Origin: CAWCLK01 sp963796225
Lineage (GTDB): Bacteria > Actinomycetota > Nitriliruptoria > Nitriliruptorales > Nitriliruptoraceae
DNA length: 64,000 nt
Direction: 5' to 3'
Assembly: GCA_963796225.1 (NCBI GenBank)
Contig: CAWCLK010000014.1
Coordinates: 89,494-153,493 of the forward strand
Shown here in pieces: positions 44,826 through 52,825 of the stretch (positions within the stretch are counted from its first letter, which is position 1; each line of letters begins with the position of its first letter). Below the pieces are notes generated by a model. The model saw only the letters and a list, made by a program, of their open reading frames with translations. It had not been told where the DNA came from and searched no databases. Position numbers and translations under genes: made by a program.

Positions 44826-45941
44826 CGCGTCGCCTCGTCGTCGTAGGCCGCCACGACCCGGTCGACGAACACCCCGGTCGCCGGCGTGGGCCCGTCCGTC
44901 CCCGGCGAGGACTCGACGACCTCGAGGGTGGCCACGGCGGCGCCCATCGCCTCGACCGCGGCACCACTGGTGTGCAGCACCAGCGGGACGGCCAGCCACT
45001 CGGCGTGCCATCCCCCGACGCCCCGCTCGAGCTCGTGCGGGCGGCCCCGGGTGATGACGCTGGCCGCGCCCCCGCACGCGTCGGCGGCGGCGATGGCTCG
45101 GACGACGTCGATGGGGTTGCGCTTGCCCGGCATCGACGACGACCCGCCCGCGCGCATCCGCACCATGTCGTCGTGGGCCAGCAGCGCCAGGTCCGTCCCG
45201 ATCGTCGCCATCGTGCGTGCGGTCCGTTGCAGCGCCCCGACCAGGCGCGCCACGACGGTGCGGTCGGTGTGCCAGGGCAGGGTCGGGGCGCGGAGCCCGA
45301 GCAGGTCGGCGACCGCGTCGACGACGGCGGTCGCGTCCTCCCCGAGCGCGTCGAGGGTCCCCGACGGGCCGCCGAGCTGGACGGGCAGGTCGGCGGCGAG
45401 CGTGCGCAGGTCGGCGAGGTGGGTGACGACGGGGTCGAGCCAGCCGGCCACGCGTCGCCCCATGGTGGTGGGGACGGCCCGTTGCAGGAAGGTCCAGGCC
45501 GGGGCGGGGCGGTCGCGGTGCGCGGCCGCCAGCCCTCGGAGGTCACGTCCGAGGCCGAGCAGGTCCCGCCGGAGGGCGGCAAGGGCGTCGCGGGCCTGCA
45601 GCATCATGGCGGTGTCGACCACGTCCTGGGTGGTGGCGCCGTGGTGCAGCCACCGGGCCGCCTCGTCGTCGAGGTCCTCGCGCAGGCGTGCCAGCAGGGG
45701 GAGCACGGGCGTTCCCTGGTCCCATCCCTCGACCAGCACCGCGTCGGGGTCGTCGACCCCCGCCGCGCAGACGGCCTCGATCCGGTCGGCGACGTCGTCC
45801 GTGATGATTCGCCGAGCGTGGCGGAGGCCCGTGGCGAGCGCCGCCTCGAAGCGGCACATGGCGGCGACCCGCGCCGCCGGGGGCGAGCGCCTGCGTCATG
45901 GCCGTCGTGGAGAAGCCGGGATCGAGCTGGGGGCCCGTCAT
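44822..45941 (-). CDS. pcaB: 3-carboxy-cis,cis-muconate cycloisomerase, one frame shift
   Basis: A fumarase/aspartase-superfamily enzyme of about 372 residues that lactonises 3-carboxymuconate. It starts MTGPQLDPGFSTTAMTQALA. A frame change at a run of five G near 45880 precedes AARVAAMCRFEAALATGL. Superfamily regions follow: DEAARWLHHGATTQDVVDTA, AWTFLQRAVPTTMGRRVAGW, and the signature GGSSSMPGKRNPIDVVRAIA. The length is slightly short for PcaB (about 450 is common); the usual C-terminal domain is reduced. The ATG at 45941 overlaps the pcaJ stop and the 3' end overlaps the pcaD ATG, so translation is coupled on both sides. Confidence 0.9.
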
Positions 45942-46710
45942 GTGCCGGCGTGCGCCTGCTCGGTCCGTGCATGCAGGTCCCGGAGCACGTCGAGCTCCTC
46001 GTCGGTCGGGTGGCGGGGTCTCGTCCACCGCGTCATCGAAGCGGATCGGCCAGCCCGTCGCCTCGACCACCTGCTCGCGGCTCACGCCGGGGTGCAGGCC
46101 GGCGACGACCAGCTCGTTGGTGCCGGGCTCGGGGCGCAGCACCGCGAGGTCGGTGACCACCAGGTCGGGACCGGCCGTGGTGATGCCCATCGCCTCGCGT
46201 TCCCGACCGGTCGGGCCCGAACCCGAGCGAGGTCGAGAAGTCGAGCTGCTCCACGAACGCCCGGGGCTTGTGCTGCAGCGTCACGAAGACCCGGTGGCAG
46301 TGCACGGCGATCTCGGGCGCCCCGCCCCCGCCCGGCAGCCGGACCTTCGGGGACGCGTAGTCGCCGATGACGGTGGAGTTGATGTTGCCGTACCGGTCGA
46401 GCTGGGCGGCCCCGAGGAACCCGATGGAGATGTGGCCGCCCTGCAACCAGTAGCGGAACATCTCCGGCACCGAGACGGTGGTCAACGACGTGTCGGCCAG
46501 CTCGCCGTCGCCGATCGACAGGGGCAGCACGTCCGGGGCGGTCCCGAGCGTGCCGGACTCGTAGATGAGGGTGATGTCGGGGCAGCGGGTCAGGCGGGCG
46601 AGGTTGCAGGCGGCCGACGGCGCCCCGATCCCGACGAAGCACACGTCGTCGTTGGACAGCGCGCGCGACGCCGCGATGGTCATCATCTCGGTGGCGGTCC
46701 AGTCGCTCAT
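45938..46710 (-). CDS. pcaJ: 3-oxoadipate CoA-transferase subunit B, two frame shifts
   Basis: The beta subunit of the transferase that makes beta-ketoadipyl-CoA from succinyl-CoA. The N-terminal part reads MSDWTATEMMTIAASRALSN, DDVCFVGIGAPSAACNLARL, LIYESGTLGTAPDVLPLSIG, then GFLGAAQLDRYGNINSTVIG and PKVRLPGGGGAPEIAVHCHR. Frame changes near 46217 and 46015 precede MGITTAGPDLVVTDLAVLRP and the end LDVLRDLHARTEQAHAGT. The family's catalytic Glu is normally in the subunit-B segment that here reads IYESGTLG. The start at 46710 overlaps the pcaI stop, and the stop at 45938 overlaps the pcaB ATG. Confidence 0.9.
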
Positions 46711-47528
46711 GCCGGCGCCGCCTGCAGCACGTTGGCCTCCATCCACTCGAGGAAGCGGTCCCGGTCGGCCGCGATGTCGTCCCACGCGGTGTAGAAGGCG
46801 TTGTCCCGGTCGTAGTAGCCGTGGGTGTAGGACGGGTGCGCCCCGTCCCGAGCCACGCAGACGGCGTCGATGGCCCACCCGGGGATGATGCAGGAGTTCA
46901 GCGACGGGGCGGCGAGGTCGTCCACGACCTCCTCGACGGTCACGATCGACACGGCCGAGGCGAGCACGACCTGCTTCTGCACCCCGATGATCCCCTCCAC
47001 CAGCACGTTGCCCCGCCGGTCCGCCCGTTGGGCGTGGACGATCCCGACGTCGGGCGTGAGCGCCGGGACGGCGGCCAGCTCCTCCCCGGTGAAGGGGCAG
47101 GTCACCGAGCGGATGTCGGGGTTGACCTCGCGCAGCCCGGACCCGGCGTAGCCGTGGCGCAGCATGGCGAAGGGCAGGCCGGCGGCGCCGGCGTCCCAGG
47201 CTGCGGCCATGGCGGCGTGCGAGTGCTCGACCAGCTCGATCGGGTGCGGCCAGCCGTGCTCGACCGCGTCACGCATCCGACGCAGCGAGCCCACGCCGGG
47301 GTTGCCGGCGAAGGAGAACACGACCCGCGCCGCGCACCCCATGCCGATCATCTGGTCGTAGAGCAGGTCGGGGGTCATCCGCACCAGCGTGAGGTCCCGG
47401 CGCCCCTGGCGGAGCACCTCGTGGCCGGCGGCGAAGGGGATGAGGTGCGTGAAGCCCTCCAGCGCCACGGTCTGGCCGTCACGCACGTGGGTCGCGACGG
47501 CGTCGTGGAGGGACATCAGCTCGGCCAT
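46707..47528 (-). CDS. pcaI: 3-oxoadipate CoA-transferase subunit A
   Basis: The 273-residue alpha subunit of the CoA-transferase. Seen are MSLHDAVATHVRDGQTVALE, GFTHLIPFAAGHEVLRQGRR, LTLVRMTPDLLYDQMIGMGC, FSFAGNPGVGSLRRMRDAVE, and EGIIGVQKQVVLASAVSIVT. The subunit is longer than the classical PcaI (about 230) and resembles the actinobacterial and GctA-like subtype, so a related acyl-CoA:3-oxoacid transferase is conceivable. Operon context favours PcaI. The start at 47528 is 13 bp after the pcaG stop. The stop overlaps the pcaJ ATG. Confidence 0.92.
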   Translation of the reverse strand: MAELMSLHDAVATHVRDGQTVALEGFTHLIPFAAGHEVLRQGRRDLTLVRMTPDLLYDQMIGMGCAARVVFSFAGNPGVGSLRRMRDAVEHGWPHPIELVEHSHAAMAAAWDAGAAGLPFAMLRHGYAGSGLREVNPDIRSVTCPFTGEELAAVPALTPDVGIVHAQRADRRGNVLVEGIIGVQKQVVLASAVSIVTVEEVVDDLAAPSLNSCIIPGWAIDAVCVARDGAHPSYTHGYYDRDNAFYTAWDDIAADRDRFLEWMEANVLQAAPA

Positions 47529-47541
47529 CTCGGACGTCCCC

Positions 47542-48129
47542 TCAGAAGTCCAGGAACACGGTCTCGCCCGCGCCCTGCATCCGGATGTCGAACCGGTAGG
47601 TGGGGACGTCACCCTCCTCGAGGGTGGCGACCAGCGTGTCGCGGCGGTCCGCCGGGACGGCGCCCAGCACGGGGTCGGTGGCGTTCGCCTCGGCCTCGTC
47701 GTCGAAGTAGATCCGCGTGAACACGGGATCGAGCATCCCGCGGCCCTGGATGCACAGGTTCAGGTGGGGGGCCTGCCGGCCCTCGCCCTCGGGGCGGGCG
47801 ACCCGCCCCGGCTTGATCGTGCGCACCGACCACGTCCCGTCCTCGAAGGCGCTCTTCACGCGGCCGAAGCCCGTGAACCCCGGGTCGGCGGCCACGGGGC
47901 GGTCGTCGTCGAAGGGGTGGCGGTAGCGGCCGTCCGCATCGGCCTGCCACACCTCGAGCAGGGCGTCCTCGATGTGGTCGCCGTTGCCGTCGGTGATCCT
48001 GCCGGTGACCACGATGGGCTGCCCCGGCGTGTCCGGGCCCGCCAGGACCGCGTCCCCGTCGGTGGTCGCGAGCCGCATCGAGAAGTAGGGGCCCAGGGTC
48101 TGCGACGGGGTCTGGCCGTGCGTGCCCAT
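47542..48129 (-). CDS. pcaG: protocatechuate 3,4-dioxygenase alpha subunit
   Basis: A 195-residue subunit of the intradiol dioxygenase that opens protocatechuate between its hydroxyls. It begins QTPSQTLGPYFSMRLATTDG, with the conserved T-x-GPYF motif. The beta-sandwich core is PIVVTGRITDGNGDHIEDAL and EVWQADADGRYRHPFDDDRP; APHLNLCIQGRGMLDPVFTR replaces the iron-ligand loop found in the beta subunit. The start codon overlaps the pcaH stop in the sequence TGATG. It forms the (alpha-beta)n enzyme with PcaH. Confidence 0.95.
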   Translation of the reverse strand: MGTHGQTPSQTLGPYFSMRLATTDGDAVLAGPDTPGQPIVVTGRITDGNGDHIEDALLEVWQADADGRYRHPFDDDRPVAADPGFTGFGRVKSAFEDGTWSVRTIKPGRVARPEGEGRQAPHLNLCIQGRGMLDPVFTRIYFDDEAEANATDPVLGAVPADRRDTLVATLEEGDVPTYRFDIRMQGAGETVFLDF

Positions 48130-48857
48130 CACCCCTCCTCCCGCTCGAGCGGGGTCGCCTTCGGTCCGCGGAGCACGATGTCGAACCGCCACCCCAGCGC
48201 CCAGTTGTCCTCACTGACCGAGTGGTCGTAGGCCGCGACCATCCGCTCCCGGCTGTGGGCCGGGGCGGACTGGTAGATCGGATCGAGCGCCAGCAGCGGG
48301 TCGCCCTCGAAGTACATCTGGGTGACCAGCCGCGACCCCCACGCGGGCCCCATCAACGAGAAGTGGATGTGCGCGGGGCGCCAGGCGTTGTGGTGGTTGC
48401 CCCACGGGTACGGGCCCGGACGGATCGTCAGGAAGCGGTAGTCGCCCTGCTCGTCGGTCAGGCACTGGCCCGAGCCGAGGAAGTTCGGGTCCATGGGGGC
48501 GGGGAAGTCGACCTCGCGCCAGTGCGCGTACCGCCCCGACGCGTTGGCCTGCCACAGCTCGACCAGCGTGTTCGGGACGCCGTTGCCGTCCTCGTCCATC
48601 ACCCGGCCGACCACGATCGACCGCGACCCGATCGCCTCGCCGCCGGTGCCCGCGTTGGTCGTGAGGTCGGCGTCCTCCTCGGCACAGGCCGACCACACCG
48701 GCCCGGGTCCGGTCACCTCCGACAGCGTCTGCACGATCCGGACCATGTCCTTGTCCGGGGACCGCAGCACCGTCGACCGGTAGTCCGGGTAGCGGAACGG
48801 GGGGTGGTCGTCGTAGGCCCGAGGGCCGTAGTGGACGATGCCGCCCGTGGTCGTCAT
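48129..48857 (-). CDS. pcaH: protocatechuate 3,4-dioxygenase beta subunit
   Basis: The 242-residue iron-binding subunit. Fe(III) ligands are recognisable: Tyr in NASGRYAHW, Tyr in FLTIRPGPYPWGN, and two His in AWRPAHIHFSLMG. The N-terminal extension HPPFRYPDYRSTVLRSPDKD is typical of PcaH. Substrate-pocket residues lie around ELWQANASGRY. The start at 48857 overlaps the pcaC stop (ATGA). Together with PcaG it should convert protocatechuate, the product of the nearby 3-hydroxybenzoate hydroxylase-like enzyme, to 3-carboxy-cis,cis-muconate. Confidence 0.96.
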   Translation of the reverse strand: MTTTGGIVHYGPRAYDDHPPFRYPDYRSTVLRSPDKDMVRIVQTLSEVTGPGPVWSACAEEDADLTTNAGTGGEAIGSRSIVVGRVMDEDGNGVPNTLVELWQANASGRYAHWREVDFPAPMDPNFLGSGQCLTDEQGDYRFLTIRPGPYPWGNHHNAWRPAHIHFSLMGPAWGSRLVTQMYFEGDPLLALDPIYQSAPAHSRERMVAAYDHSVSEDNWALGWRFDIVLRGPKATPLEREEG

Positions 48858-49246
48858 GGCTGTCCTCCCAGGAGCTCCTTCACGCGTGCCATCGCGTGGT
48901 TGGCCGCAGGCACCCCGGCGTACACGCCGACGTGGAGCAGCACCTCGGCGATCTCCTCCGGCGACGCGCCCGTGTTGGCCGACGCACGCAGGTGCAGGTC
49001 GAGCTCGTCCCGCCCCAGCGCCGCGAGGATCGCGATGGTCACCAGCGACCGCGTGCGGTCGTCGAGGGTGTCCCGCGCCCACACCGACCCCCACGCCATC
49101 TCCGTGATCCAGCGCTGGAAGTCACGGTCGAGGTCGGTGGCGGCAGCGGTGGCACGGTCCACGTGCGCATCCCCCAGGACGCGCCGGCGGACCGCCATGC
49201 CCGCGTCGTACCGGTCGTCGGGGACGGAGGACTCCGCCGGGTCCAT
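48854..49246 (-). CDS. pcaC: 4-carboxymuconolactone decarboxylase
   Basis: A 130-residue AhpD-like protein; normal length for a free PcaC. Characteristic segments are YDAGMAVRRRVLGDAHVDRA, FQRWITEMAWGSVWARDTLD, RTRSLVTIAILAALGRDELD, LHLRASANTGASPEEIAEVL, and HVGVYAGVPAANHAMARVKE. No CxxC is present, so it is not a peroxidase. It is first in the operon pcaC-H-G-I-J-B-D, preceded by a double inverted-repeat operator. Being first is unusual, because most actinobacterial operons begin with pcaH/G or pcaI/J. Confidence 0.94.
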   Translation of the reverse strand: MDPAESSVPDDRYDAGMAVRRRVLGDAHVDRATAAATDLDRDFQRWITEMAWGSVWARDTLDDRTRSLVTIAILAALGRDELDLHLRASANTGASPEEIAEVLLHVGVYAGVPAANHAMARVKELLGGQP

Positions 49247-49265
49247 GGGCGCCTCACTGCCGGAT

Positions 49266-49299
49266 GTTCGCTGTGCGAACTACAGTTCGTAGTACGAAC
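49266..49299 (-). promoter_or_regulatory. tandem inverted repeats, probable operator of the pca operon
   Basis: Two copies of GTTCG-N5-CGAAC (49266-49280 and 49285-49299), centres 19 bp apart, stand immediately upstream of pcaC. Spacing and symmetry suggest an IclR-type regulator such as PcaR/PcaU, though no regulator gene lies nearby. TACTAC and TAGTTC stretches on the minus strand could be the -10 region. Confidence 0.65.
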
Positions 49300-49438
49300 G
49301 GCACTCTAGGACCCGGCGCATCGGGGCGCAACGGGGCGCGCCCCGTGGAGCCGCCCAGAGGTACCGTGGACCACGTGGCGTTCCTCGTCGCCTCTGCGAC
49401 GCCCCCCGTCCACGAGTCCTCCGGCAGCTGGGATCGAG

Positions 49439-49678
49439 ATGGACGAAGTCGACCTGTTCCGCGCCCTTCGGGCGGAGGGCGTCGACGCCGACGACCCGGA
49501 GATCCGGACCGCGGTGCGGCTGGTGAGCGCGCACGTCGAGGAGGTCGAGCAGCGGCACGACGCCCATCGCGCCCGTCGATGCATGGAGGCGATGCGCCTC
49601 GCGCTCGACTACCGCCTGCAGCACCCCGACGTCGAGGACATGTCGAGCTTCGAAGCGTCGTACGACGAGGACGAGTGA
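49439..49678 (+). CDS. small acidic helical protein of unknown function
   Basis: A 79-residue protein, strongly acidic at both ends (MDEVDLFRALRAEGVDADDP; FEASYDEDE) with a central amphipathic helix (VRLVSAHVEEVEQRHDAHRA, RRCMEAMRLALDYRLQHPDV). I recognise no family. The ribosome-binding site is weak (GGGAT). Codon use looks like its neighbours and the length is clean between the pca promoter region and azlD, so it is probably real. It runs divergent to the pca operon and could be affected by the same operator. Confidence 0.55.
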   Translation: MDEVDLFRALRAEGVDADDPEIRTAVRLVSAHVEEVEQRHDAHRARRCMEAMRLALDYRLQHPDVEDMSSFEASYDEDE

Positions 49679-49687
49679 CCATCGGTC

Positions 49688-49703
49688 GGCCCGACGTCGG
49701 GCC
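49688..49703. terminator. short palindrome between convergent genes
   Basis: A perfect 16-bp palindrome, GGCCCGACGTCGGGCC, which can fold as a 6-bp stem with an ACGT loop. It lies between the small 49439 gene and azlD. It may act as a weak terminator; no T-run follows. Confidence 0.35.
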
Positions 49704-49711
49704 CCGAGGCG

Positions 49712-50029
49712 TCACCCCAGCAGCGTGACCACCCAGTAGACGCCGAGGCCGGCGGCCAGCGTCGCCGGGATCGTGCGCCAGCGCCACGCAGCGAGCCCAG
49801 CGGCGACGCCCGCCAGCACGCGCACGTCCAGGACGTCCGGCGTCCCGGTGGCGTCCAGCAGCAGCGCCGGGGCGACGATCGCCGCCAGCACCGCCGGGGC
49901 GATGTAGCGGAAGGACCGCTCGAGCCTGGCCGGGACGCTGACCCGGCCCAGCAGCACGACCAGGGACGCGCGCAGCAGGTAGGTGCCGAGGCCGGCGACC
50001 ACGAACAGGACGAGGGCGCGGGTGCTCAC
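49712..50029 (-). CDS. azlD: AzlD-type branched-chain amino acid export subunit
   Basis: A 105-residue membrane protein with about four helices (LVLFVVAGLGTYLLRASLVV, FRYIAPAVLAAIVAPALLL, and others), the usual AzlD size. It partners the larger AzlC to export branched-chain amino acids or related compounds. The start GTG at 50029 has GGAGG upstream and follows the azlC stop by one base, so the two are translated together in the usual azlC-azlD order. Confidence 0.93.
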   Translation of the reverse strand: MSTRALVLFVVAGLGTYLLRASLVVLLGRVSVPARLERSFRYIAPAVLAAIVAPALLLDATGTPDVLDVRVLAGVAAGLAAWRWRTIPATLAAGLGVYWVVTLLG

Positions 50030-50030
50030 G

Positions 50031-50780
50031 TCACACCTCCTCGCCGACCGTGGCCCGGCCGGGGCGGGGCACGATCTGCGGATCGGCCACGACGCCGGCG
50101 AGGATCCCCGCCACCGCCCCGGTCAGCAGCCCGAGGTGCAGCGGCAGCCCGTTGGCGACCAGCGCGACGGTCCCGCCGACCAGCGCCGCCACCAGCGCCG
50201 GGCGGTCCTCGACGGCCGGGACGAGCAGCGCGAGGAAGGTGAGCGGGACGGCCAGGTCCAGGCCCAGCCCGTCGGGCAGCGCCCCGCCCACGACGATCCC
50301 GCCCGCGGTCATGCTCAGCCACCCGGCGAAGAGGAACCCGCCGAGCGCCAGGTAGTAGTGCCGGCGGGCGCGGCTGTCGGGCAGGTCGGGGAACCGCAGC
50401 GCCGACATCGTGTAGACCGGGTCGGCCAGCAGGAACGGCGCCCCGAGCTGGAACGCCCGCGGGGCGTCGCGGAACCACGGCGCCATGCCGCCCGAGTACA
50501 TGACGTGGCGGAGGTTGATCACCAGCGCCGTGGCCACCACGACGACCGCCCCGGCCCCGGTGGTGATGAGGTCGATCGCCGCCAGCTGGGACGCGCCGGC
50601 GAACATCAACGGGGACGAGGCCCACCCGACGGCGTCGTGGATCGGGGACCGGGCGATGGTGGTGCCCATGATCAGCCCGAAGGGCAGGTAACCCAGCACG
50701 ATCGGGATCGCGTCGGCGACCCCTCGCCGCGCGGGGGAGGTCGTGGCGGGGCGGGCAGCGGGGCGGGGGGAGCTCGACAT
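50031..50780 (-). CDS. azlC: AzlC-type branched-chain amino acid exporter
   Basis: A 249-residue membrane protein with about eight helices. The AzlC core GVADAIPIVLGYLPFGLIMG, PLMFAGASQLAAIDLITTGA, VVVATALVINLRHVMYSGGM and LLADPVYTMSALRF is plain. The ATG at 50780 starts MSSSPRPAARPATTSPARRG. Export of leucine-type amino acids or analogues is known for the family. No Lrp/AsnC-type regulator is adjacent. It is divergent from the monooxygenase gene at 50891, with about 110 bp between starts. Confidence 0.93.
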   Translation of the reverse strand: MSSSPRPAARPATTSPARRGVADAIPIVLGYLPFGLIMGTTIARSPIHDAVGWASSPLMFAGASQLAAIDLITTGAGAVVVVATALVINLRHVMYSGGMAPWFRDAPRAFQLGAPFLLADPVYTMSALRFPDLPDSRARRHYYLALGGFLFAGWLSMTAGGIVVGGALPDGLGLDLAVPLTFLALLVPAVEDRPALVAALVGGTVALVANGLPLHLGLLTGAVAGILAGVVADPQIVPRPGRATVGEEV

Positions 50781-50890
50781 GGGCGTCCAGCATGACAGGC
50801 GGGTCGTCCGGTGTCCCGGCCAATCGCATCGCGGGTGGACGGGGCGCGGACGTCGTAGCGTGGGAGGCCCGTGGGCCGGAGGACGACGCC

Positions 50891-52825
50891 ATGCAGTTCC
50901 ACCTGGACGGGTTCCGACCCGGCGACCCCCGCATCGCGCCCCCGGCGGCGCCGGACGTCCTGGCACGGCACACGGGGGACCTGCCCGACGAGGTGGACGT
51001 GCTGGTCGTCGGGGCGGGTCCGGCGGGCCTCGTGCTGGCGGCCCAGCTCGCCCGGTTCGCCGACATCACCACGCGCGTCGTCGAGCAGAAGTCCGGCCCG
51101 ATGGAGCTCGGGCAGGCCGACGGGATCGCCTGTCGGACGATGGAGATGTTCCAGGCGCTGGGGTTCGCCGACCGGGTGCTGGCGGAGGCCTACTGGGTCA
51201 ACGAGACCACCTTCTGGAGGCCCGACGAGACCCGCCCCGACCACATCGCCCGCAGCAGCCGCATCCAGGACACCGAGGACGGGCTGTCGGAGTTCCCGCA
51301 CGTGATCCTCAACCAGGCGCGCGTGCACGACCACCTGCTCGACACGATGCGGTGGGCCCCCACACGCCTGGCCCCCGACTACGACTGCCGGGTGGTCGAC
51401 ATGGCCGTGGACCCGGCGGCGGACCGGCCGGTGACCGTGACGGTCGAGCGCCTCGGTCCCGACCCCGACCGCCAGCGGACGACCGTGCGCGCCCGGTACG
51501 TGGTCGGCTGCGACGGGGCGCGCAGCAGCGTCCGCACCCTGATGGGGCGGACCCTCCACGGGGACTCCGCCAACCGGGCATGGGGGGTCATGGACGTGCT
51601 CGCGGTCACCGACTTCCCCGACATCCGGCTGAAGTCGGTCATCCACTCCGCCGAGCAGGGCAACCTGCTGGTGATCCCCCGCGAGGGCGGCTACCTGGTC
51701 CGCCTGTACGTCGAGCTCGACGAGCTGGCCGACGGCCAGCGACTGGACCGCGACGCGCTCACGCCCGACGACCTGGTCGCCGCGGCCCGGCGGATCCTGC
51801 ACCCGTACAGCCTCGAGGTCCACGAGGTGGCGTGGTGGTCGGTCTACGAGATCGGCCAGCGACTCACCGAGCGGTTCGACGACGTCGACGACGACCGGGC
51901 GACGCCGCACGTGTTCATCGCGGGTGACGCCTGCCACACCCACAGCCCCAAGGCCGGGCAGGGCATGAACGTCTCCATGCGCGATGCGTTCAACCTCGGG
52001 TGGAAGCTGGCCGCGGTGCTGCGCGGGCAGGCCCGCCCCGAGCTGCTGCACACCTACTCGGTCGAACGGCAGGCCGTGGCGAAGGAGCTGATCGACTTCG
52101 ACCGCGAGTTCGCGCGGATGTTCAGCGCCCGGCCGACGTCCGGCGCGGACGACGACGCCGACGCGGTCGACCCGGCCGAGTTCCAGCGCTACTTCCAGCA
52201 GCAGGCCCGGTTCACCGCGGGCACCGAGACCCACTACGCCCCGTCGCTGATCACGACCGACGACACCCACCAGCACCTCGCGTCCGGGCTGACGATCGGC
52301 CGGCGGTTCCACTCGGCCCCGGTGATCCGCCTGGCCGACGCGAAGCCGGTCCACCTCGGCCACGTCGTCGAGGCCGACGGTCGCTGGCGGGTCCTCGCCT
52401 TCGCCGACGCGACCGACCCCGCCGCGCCGAGCTCACGCCTGCGGTCGCTGTGCGACTTCCTCGGCTCCGACCCGACCTCGCCCGTCGTGCGGTTCACACC
52501 CGCCGGCGCCGACGTGGACGCGGTGATCGACGTCCGGGCCGTGCTGCAGCAGGGCCACCGTGACCTCGCCCTGCAGCACATGCCCCCGATCCTGCTGCCG
52601 CGCAAGGGTCGCTACGGGCTGGTCGACCACCAGAAGATGTTCTGCCCCGACCTCGTGCACGGACCTGACGTGTTCGACCTGCGGGGGATCGACCGCGGCG
52701 GGTGCGTCGTGCTCGTGCGTCCCGACCAGCACGTCGCCGGTGTCCTCCCCCTCGACGACCACGCCGGACTGGCCGCCTTCTTCGACCGGTTCATGTGCGG
52801 GGCGTCGGACGGTCCGTCGGCCTGA
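50891..52825 (+). CDS. mobA: FAD aromatic hydroxylase, probably 3-hydroxybenzoate 4-monooxygenase
   Basis: A 644-residue group A flavin monooxygenase. FAD site: EVDVLVVGAGPAGLVLAAQL, then the mid-chain VVGCDGARSSVRTLMG (DG motif) and the GD motif region FIAGDACHTHSPKAGQGMNV. The C-terminal about 170 residues form the thioredoxin-like domain of the phenol-hydroxylase subgroup. Length, NPHxT-type start DPRIAPPAAPDV and neighbouring protocatechuate genes favour 3-hydroxybenzoate 4-hydroxylase (product protocatechuate). Phenol 2-monooxygenase is the alternative. The ATG at 50891 has CCGGAGG upstream. Its end overlaps the convergent flavoprotein gene by 35 bp. Confidence 0.82.
   Translation: MQFHLDGFRPGDPRIAPPAAPDVLARHTGDLPDEVDVLVVGAGPAGLVLAAQLARFADITTRVVEQKSGPMELGQADGIACRTMEMFQALGFADRVLAEAYWVNETTFWRPDETRPDHIARSSRIQDTEDGLSEFPHVILNQARVHDHLLDTMRWAPTRLAPDYDCRVVDMAVDPAADRPVTVTVERLGPDPDRQRTTVRARYVVGCDGARSSVRTLMGRTLHGDSANRAWGVMDVLAVTDFPDIRLKSVIHSAEQGNLLVIPREGGYLVRLYVELDELADGQRLDRDALTPDDLVAAARRILHPYSLEVHEVAWWSVYEIGQRLTERFDDVDDDRATPHVFIAGDACHTHSPKAGQGMNVSMRDAFNLGWKLAAVLRGQARPELLHTYSVERQAVAKELIDFDREFARMFSARPTSGADDDADAVDPAEFQRYFQQQARFTAGTETHYAPSLITTDDTHQHLASGLTIGRRFHSAPVIRLADAKPVHLGHVVEADGRWRVLAFADATDPAAPSSRLRSLCDFLGSDPTSPVVRFTPAGADVDAVIDVRAVLQQGHRDLALQHMPPILLPRKGRYGLVDHQKMFCPDLVHGPDVFDLRGIDRGGCVVLVRPDQHVAGVLPLDDHAGLAAFFDRFMCGASDGPSA

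Noticed and set aside
49688..49703. GGCCCGACGTCGGGCC considered as a further DevR/OsdR box
   Set aside because: Half-sites are in the opposite orientation and it lies between 3' ends, so a hairpin is more likely.
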